In this document: positions 59,788 to 64,000 of the stretch, piece after piece
Layout: every line of letters begins with the position of its first letter
How positions within the stretch are numbered: position 1 is the first letter of the stretch
Source of the DNA: Adiantum capillus-veneris
Lineage: Eukaryota; Streptophyta; Polypodiopsida; Polypodiales; Pteridaceae
Assembly (NCBI GenBank): GCA_014529385.2
Contig: CM043965.1
Span: 59,678,433 to 59,742,432, forward strand
Direction of reading: 5' to 3'
DNA length: 64,000 nucleotides
Notes under the pieces: model-generated
Told to the model about the DNA's origin: nothing
Database searches by the model: none
The model's input: the letters and a program-made list of their open reading frames with translations, nothing else
Program-made: the position numbers and the translations under genes

Positions 59788-62039
59788 ACGTAAGGACATG
59801 TAGTGATTCAAGGGATAAACAAATACATATTTTTATTTAAAAAAGAAAGTTTGGACAAAAAATTTAAACAAACTGATTGCTACAGCTCAAAAGGCATACT
59901 TTTGTAGATAGACTCACTGACATCAAGTGATATTGTATATAGTTTTGAGTTGCTGGGATGGGGTATCATGGGGATTTTGATTGCCCGAACAAGATGTGAG
60001 TATATGAACACCTATGGATTTTTGTCCAAAAGCTCGTTGGTCTTCTCATTTATCATAAATAGTAAAACCCTTTGATAACATAGGATCCTCGCCCAATGAT
60101 ATTGCCCCAATCATCTTCACCATCTGAATGAAACTCCTTAATAGCTGCAGTGCATTTCACAATATAGAAATCCACTTTTCTTCATTGTCATTTGGTGTGG
60201 GAACAACAAAATTATCACCAACAATAAGAGCTTGACTGAGGGTGTCATAGTGTCCTTCATACGCTGCATCCTCATTTATTTCGTCGTCATCGTCTTCCCC
60301 TTCTTCTGTAGGCTCCAAAATAAGGTATGTCCAGAAAGGAACGTGTGACTTGCTCACACATCTCCTCCACTTTTCCTGTTTACATGCGCTACAAAAACAA
60401 GACAGTGAACGTGTTCTCAAAGCAGTTGTCATGCTCTGAATATGGAGAAACAGAGTGCATTGAGCGGGTATTTTTTAAAGCCTTCACATCCCAATTTTTT
60501 CCCCTTTCGACATCCCCCAATTCAATCACCCAAAAAATCCTGCTTACATAACGGGCGTGGGATGCATAGGTGGCTGTAGCACCATCTGACAAGGTCCGTC
60601 GCAATAATGCCACAACATCTGCAGCACAGTCTATCTTTGGGTAGTTTGGCTACAATTGGTATTGATCACGTTAAAGACCTTTTTATCACTGCTCCCGCAC
60701 CGTCGTGTTCTCCCTTACCATGGTTGGATCCAAAAAAGTTCCAAGACATTTTCCATCTCGTAAAAACACTATATCATCATTTTATTCAATGGATAGAAGA
60801 AGATTAATATACTCTTGGTACGATAAAATTACCAAAAAAAAAAACATATTATAATATTACTGATGTTAGAGAAGCATTTTATTACAACTTTAATGCCAAT
60901 ATTATAGGTCTCTATATTAAAACCACCTTCATATAATGTTTGTTAGAACATGGTACACGTGGCAAGGAAATAGAATGGTATTCTTGCTTTGAATTATGAA
61001 GCTGCTCCATCAGACCATACCCAATGACGCCTTATGTTTAGACCAAATTGCTTTAGCCATTTTGCATGTTTCAGAAAACAGTGTTGAACAAAATGTGTGT
61101 CATGTTGCTTGTCATCTGAAATGAAGAAGTGAATTGTCTTGTGGATGTCACCTGCATAATATAAAAATCATAAATTATTGAAGGCTTAATACAAAATAAA
61201 TAATAATGATCTAGGGTGATGTCGTTACCTGCAATTCGGAAATATGTTATGTGCACAAAAATAGTTACTTGACTTGAATACCAGTGCATGAATTGAATCT
61301 CATTTTGTTCTTTGAAACTATAATTTTCAGCAAAGTCAACAACTGACACAACAACATCTTCTGGAAAGCTTTGTATACATTCCTTATATTGTTTTTCTTG
61401 CCATCTATACACAAAATTATGCATTATGTATTTCTTAAGATGGTCTTTGAACATGACCAAGAGATCCTGGCATGATATTTCCTTATGCGACAAGACTTTC
61501 CTTTTCTTCTTCTGACCGTCACGCGCAGTTCCTACTTCTAGGTCCTCAAAAATCTTCACCACAATCTTTTTAGCAATAAATGTAGCCTCTGCAGCACAAA
61601 AATCTAACTTATCTGGGCCACACCTTTTACATTGACCACTCAAGCAGGCAAGGGCATGGAAGGTGGACGTATCTGATTTTGGACACAGTATAGAGTCCAA
61701 TAAGGCTGTTACACTCTTAATAGGGTTTTTTGGTGACTTGCATCCACCATTGTCTTTGCATATGTTGCATTGACATTGACAAGCTTTTCCATGCAGACCT
61801 AATACAGAACTTTGCATGTGATTTATGGCATCCTTTAGGAAGGACATTTGAACATGTGAAATGCAGCAGCAAGTATATCGGTCTCTCAATTTCCGCACAA
61901 AATATGGCTTCATGTACTCAAACGCACGATGCCTTATTACAATTTCAGGGTATTGTTCTTTGAAGTTGAGAAAGAGCTCCCCCTACAATGAAAAACATAT
62001 ATGGTTAAAGAACATTGAGGAAAACTGCAGGTTTTTATT

Positions 62040-63230
62040 ATCTTTGAAGAAAACTATTACATTACTATAAACCAGTATTTTTATTTCAAACCAGTATGTT
62101 TTTTCACTTAATTGGTTAGGCAAACCAGTACATATGAACACATGTCCTTGGTACGTACCTGTGGTATATAAGTGTCAACCAGTTCAAATGTTCTTACTGC
62201 TGATGTAAACCAGTCTTTTCATTTAAAACCGGTACGTTATTTACCTAACCAGTACATGTGAGCAATTAACCATGATGTATACCAGTGAGAAATAAGTGTT
62301 AAAAGAATGAACACATGTCCTTGGTACGTACCAGTGGTATATAAGTGTCAACCAGTTCAAATGTTCTTACTGTTGCTGATGTAAACCAGTCTTTTCATTT
62401 CAAACCAGTACATATGAACACATGTCCTTGGTACATACCACTGGTATATAAGTGTCAACCAGTTCAAATGTTCTTATTATTGATGTAAACCAGTCTTTTC
62501 ATTTAAAACCGGTATGTTATTTACCTAACCAGTACATGTGAGCACTTAACCACGATGTATACCAGTGAGAAGTAAGTGTTAAAAAAATTTACTGGATATG
62601 TAAACCAGTATTTTCCTTTCAAACCGATATGTTTTTTACCTATTTGACATGACAAACAATACATGTGAACACTCGACCAGTACATGTGAACACTTAACCA
62701 CGATGTATACCAGTGAGAAATAAGTGTTAAAAGTTTTTCATTGGTTATGTAAATCAGTTTTTTACCTAACTGGTATGACAAACAGTACATGTGAACACTC
62801 GACCAAGATGTTTACTAGCATAAAACGTGTAAACGATTTTAAATCTATTTACTCGTTATGTAAATATCAAACCGCTATTAGTTTTTATATAACTGGTTAT
62901 GTTAAGTAGTATCTCTACTAGATACCACATATACACTTGACCGAGCTGTAAACTACTGTGAAAATGTGTTAACCAGTTGAAATTAATTTACTCATTATAT
63001 AACCGTTCTTTTCATTTCAAACTGGTATTAGTAAGTGCATAATTGCTCAGGTTAACTAGTACATCTTTCACATACCACATATATACACTTGACCAAGTTC
63101 TATACTAGTGGGAAAAAAGTGTTAACCAGCTAAAATTAATCTACTGGCTATGTAAACCAATTTTTTCATTTAAAATTGATATTAGTAATTACATAAATGG
63201 TTAGGTTAACCAGTACATCTTTCACATACC
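62040..63230 (-). repeat. Minisatellite filling the intron of unit B gene 3
   Basis: Repeated phrases include AACCAGTACATGTGAACAC, ATGTATACCAGTGAGAAATA, AACCGGTATGTTATTTACC and TGTAAACCAGT. Longer units recur: ACATGTCCTTGGTACGTACC at about 62138 and 62308, with a variant at 62420. The CCGGTATG and CCAGTA cores resemble the ACCGGTATGAT units at 49.4-49.8 kb in the same unit rather than the TTAGCATAC units of unit A. Confidence 0.85.
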
Positions 63231-63866
63231 ATATCAAGAGTTGTTTAAGATGCTTATACTGGTCATGGAAACCCATATCCGATATCTATCTACTTTTAAA
63301 TAGGACCGAATACATATTCAATATTTCCATTCATAGTTTTTTCATGCGGCAACCATACTGCATACGCATACGAGTATGAAAGTATGGTAAATCTGCAACC
63401 ATACTTTCATACTTGACCTCATCCACTTGTGTATTAGTAAATGCACACTGCATTCACACTGCCCTTCCGATCGGTTGAATCGATTTCCACACTGCAGATG
63501 TTCATGACCCATTGCATACAGAGAACCTAGTGCAAACCTGCAAACTGTATGCGTTCAGCCAGTTGCGTATAGAGAACCTAGCACAAACCTGCAAACTGAA
63601 TTCGCTACTAGTGCTGACTCGTCTGCAAATGTATGTTTCAGCAAACATACGCGTATGATAAAAACTATGTTTCCATTTATATTCTCCTTCACATCCAATA
63701 TTTATCTACTCTTAATCTAGGACCAAATACAGATTCCCCTTATTTCCATTTATAACTTGCTTCATATCCGATTTCATATCTACTCTTATCAACCCAATTA
63801 TAGTGAATATAGGTCATGAATGCAAATATTAGAAAACAAAAATGGATATAGTGAAGCAAGTTATTA
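63231..63866 (-). other. Remainder of the unit B gene 3 intron
   Basis: AT-rich with a short duplication (GCATACAGAGAACCTAGTGC at about 63513 and GCGTATAGAGAACCTAGCAC at about 63564) and CATACG(C/A) phrases. No other feature seen. Confidence 0.5.
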
Positions 63867-64000
63867 CCTGAGATTGTTCAAGAAGATGCACAGGATGTTT
63901 GACATATGAATTTCTTCCAATACGCTTTTTGCACACATCCTTCTTATTGGGTGAAACAGGAGTGTTAGACATCCAAAAAGAGAAGATCAACTCTTTTTCA

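Larger units (their letters stand above)
60080..64000 (-). pseudogene. Unit B gene 3: Cys-rich transposase-like protein, convergent, runs off the window
   Basis: Homologue of 44287-48393. The end of exon 1 (63868 up to the window edge) reads FWMSNTPVSPNKKDVCKKR...LLEQSQ and has a donor GTAATA at the same codon as unit A. The intron is 63867-61983. Exon 2 (61982-61229) has GELFLNFKEQYPEIVIRH, DRYTCCCISHVQMSFLKDAI, CQCQCNIC and VVDFAENYSFKEQNEIQ (about 61340-61290). A 77-bp intron (61228-61152), absent from unit A, follows. Exon 3 has HWVWSDGAAS, then stop, then FKARIPFYF, MSWNFFGSNHGKGEHDGAG (about 60760-60700), CFCSACKQEKWRRC (about 60410-60370) and, after a shift near 60185, VDFYIVKC...RGSYVIKGFYY. 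The stretch between the SDGA and WNFFG motifs is disturbed. Probably an RNase H-like nuclease of a DNA transposon; superfamily not assigned. Confidence 0.7.

Noticed and set aside
51712-59792. Exact target-site duplication of the gypsy element
   Set aside because: Flanks are AACGA and ACGTA. They share ACG in shifted register only, so no clean 5-bp duplication can be claimed.

Overview
This looks like a TE-rich region of a large plant nuclear genome. The grounds are BED/DUF659-type hAT and Ty3/gypsy sequences, GT..AG introns, very many (CT)n/(GA)n microsatellites, and a HAD family whose motif I reads DLNGLL as in plant FCP1-like proteins. A fern-, lycophyte- or gymnosperm-like genome is my guess; the sequence does not settle the lineage. 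I see no rRNA, tRNA, CRISPR or clearly intact host gene. Nearly every coding stretch carries frameshifts or in-frame stops.

Layout. 1-14.3 kb is non-coding: microsatellites, tandem repeats of about 266, 509 and 409 bp, a perfect small hAT-type MITE with an 8-bp target duplication (6897-7113), and probable non-autonomous elements that begin with a GC hairpin and end in a shared CCCTTCCCCCATTAT tail. 14.37-16.41 kb holds a decayed BED-DUF659 hAT transposase gene (+). 16.8-19.1 kb holds a broken protein-kinase-like gene (-). 22.4-24.0 kb holds a decayed gag-like gene with a CCHC zinc knuckle (+).

The most interesting part is 24.8-64 kb. Two diverged copies of one gene cassette lie head to tail (unit A about 24.8-48.8 kb, unit B about 49-64 kb and beyond). 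Each has a (+) multi-exon gene encoding a charged protein with a RING-H2-like Cys/His cluster, then a (+) FCP1/NIF-like HAD phosphatase gene, then a convergent (-) gene for a Cys-rich transposase-like protein with DFAENY, SDGA and HGKGEHDGAGAVxKR-type motifs. Several introns are filled with palindromic minisatellites. The repeat is closely shared between the two convergent genes of unit A; in unit B the match between introns is looser. I read the cassette as a large, probably undescribed DNA transposon family that carries a phosphatase-like gene.

Both units host LTR retrotransposons. A three-LTR, two-internal tandem array of a non-autonomous element (26587-39454, oriented -) splits the first gene of unit A. 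A Ty3/gypsy element (51717-59787, oriented -) with gag-PR-RT-RH-IN order lies in unit B just after the truncated HAD exon. The order of events inferred is: cassette copies arrived and began to decay, retrotransposons inserted, and the LTR array grew by LTR recombination.
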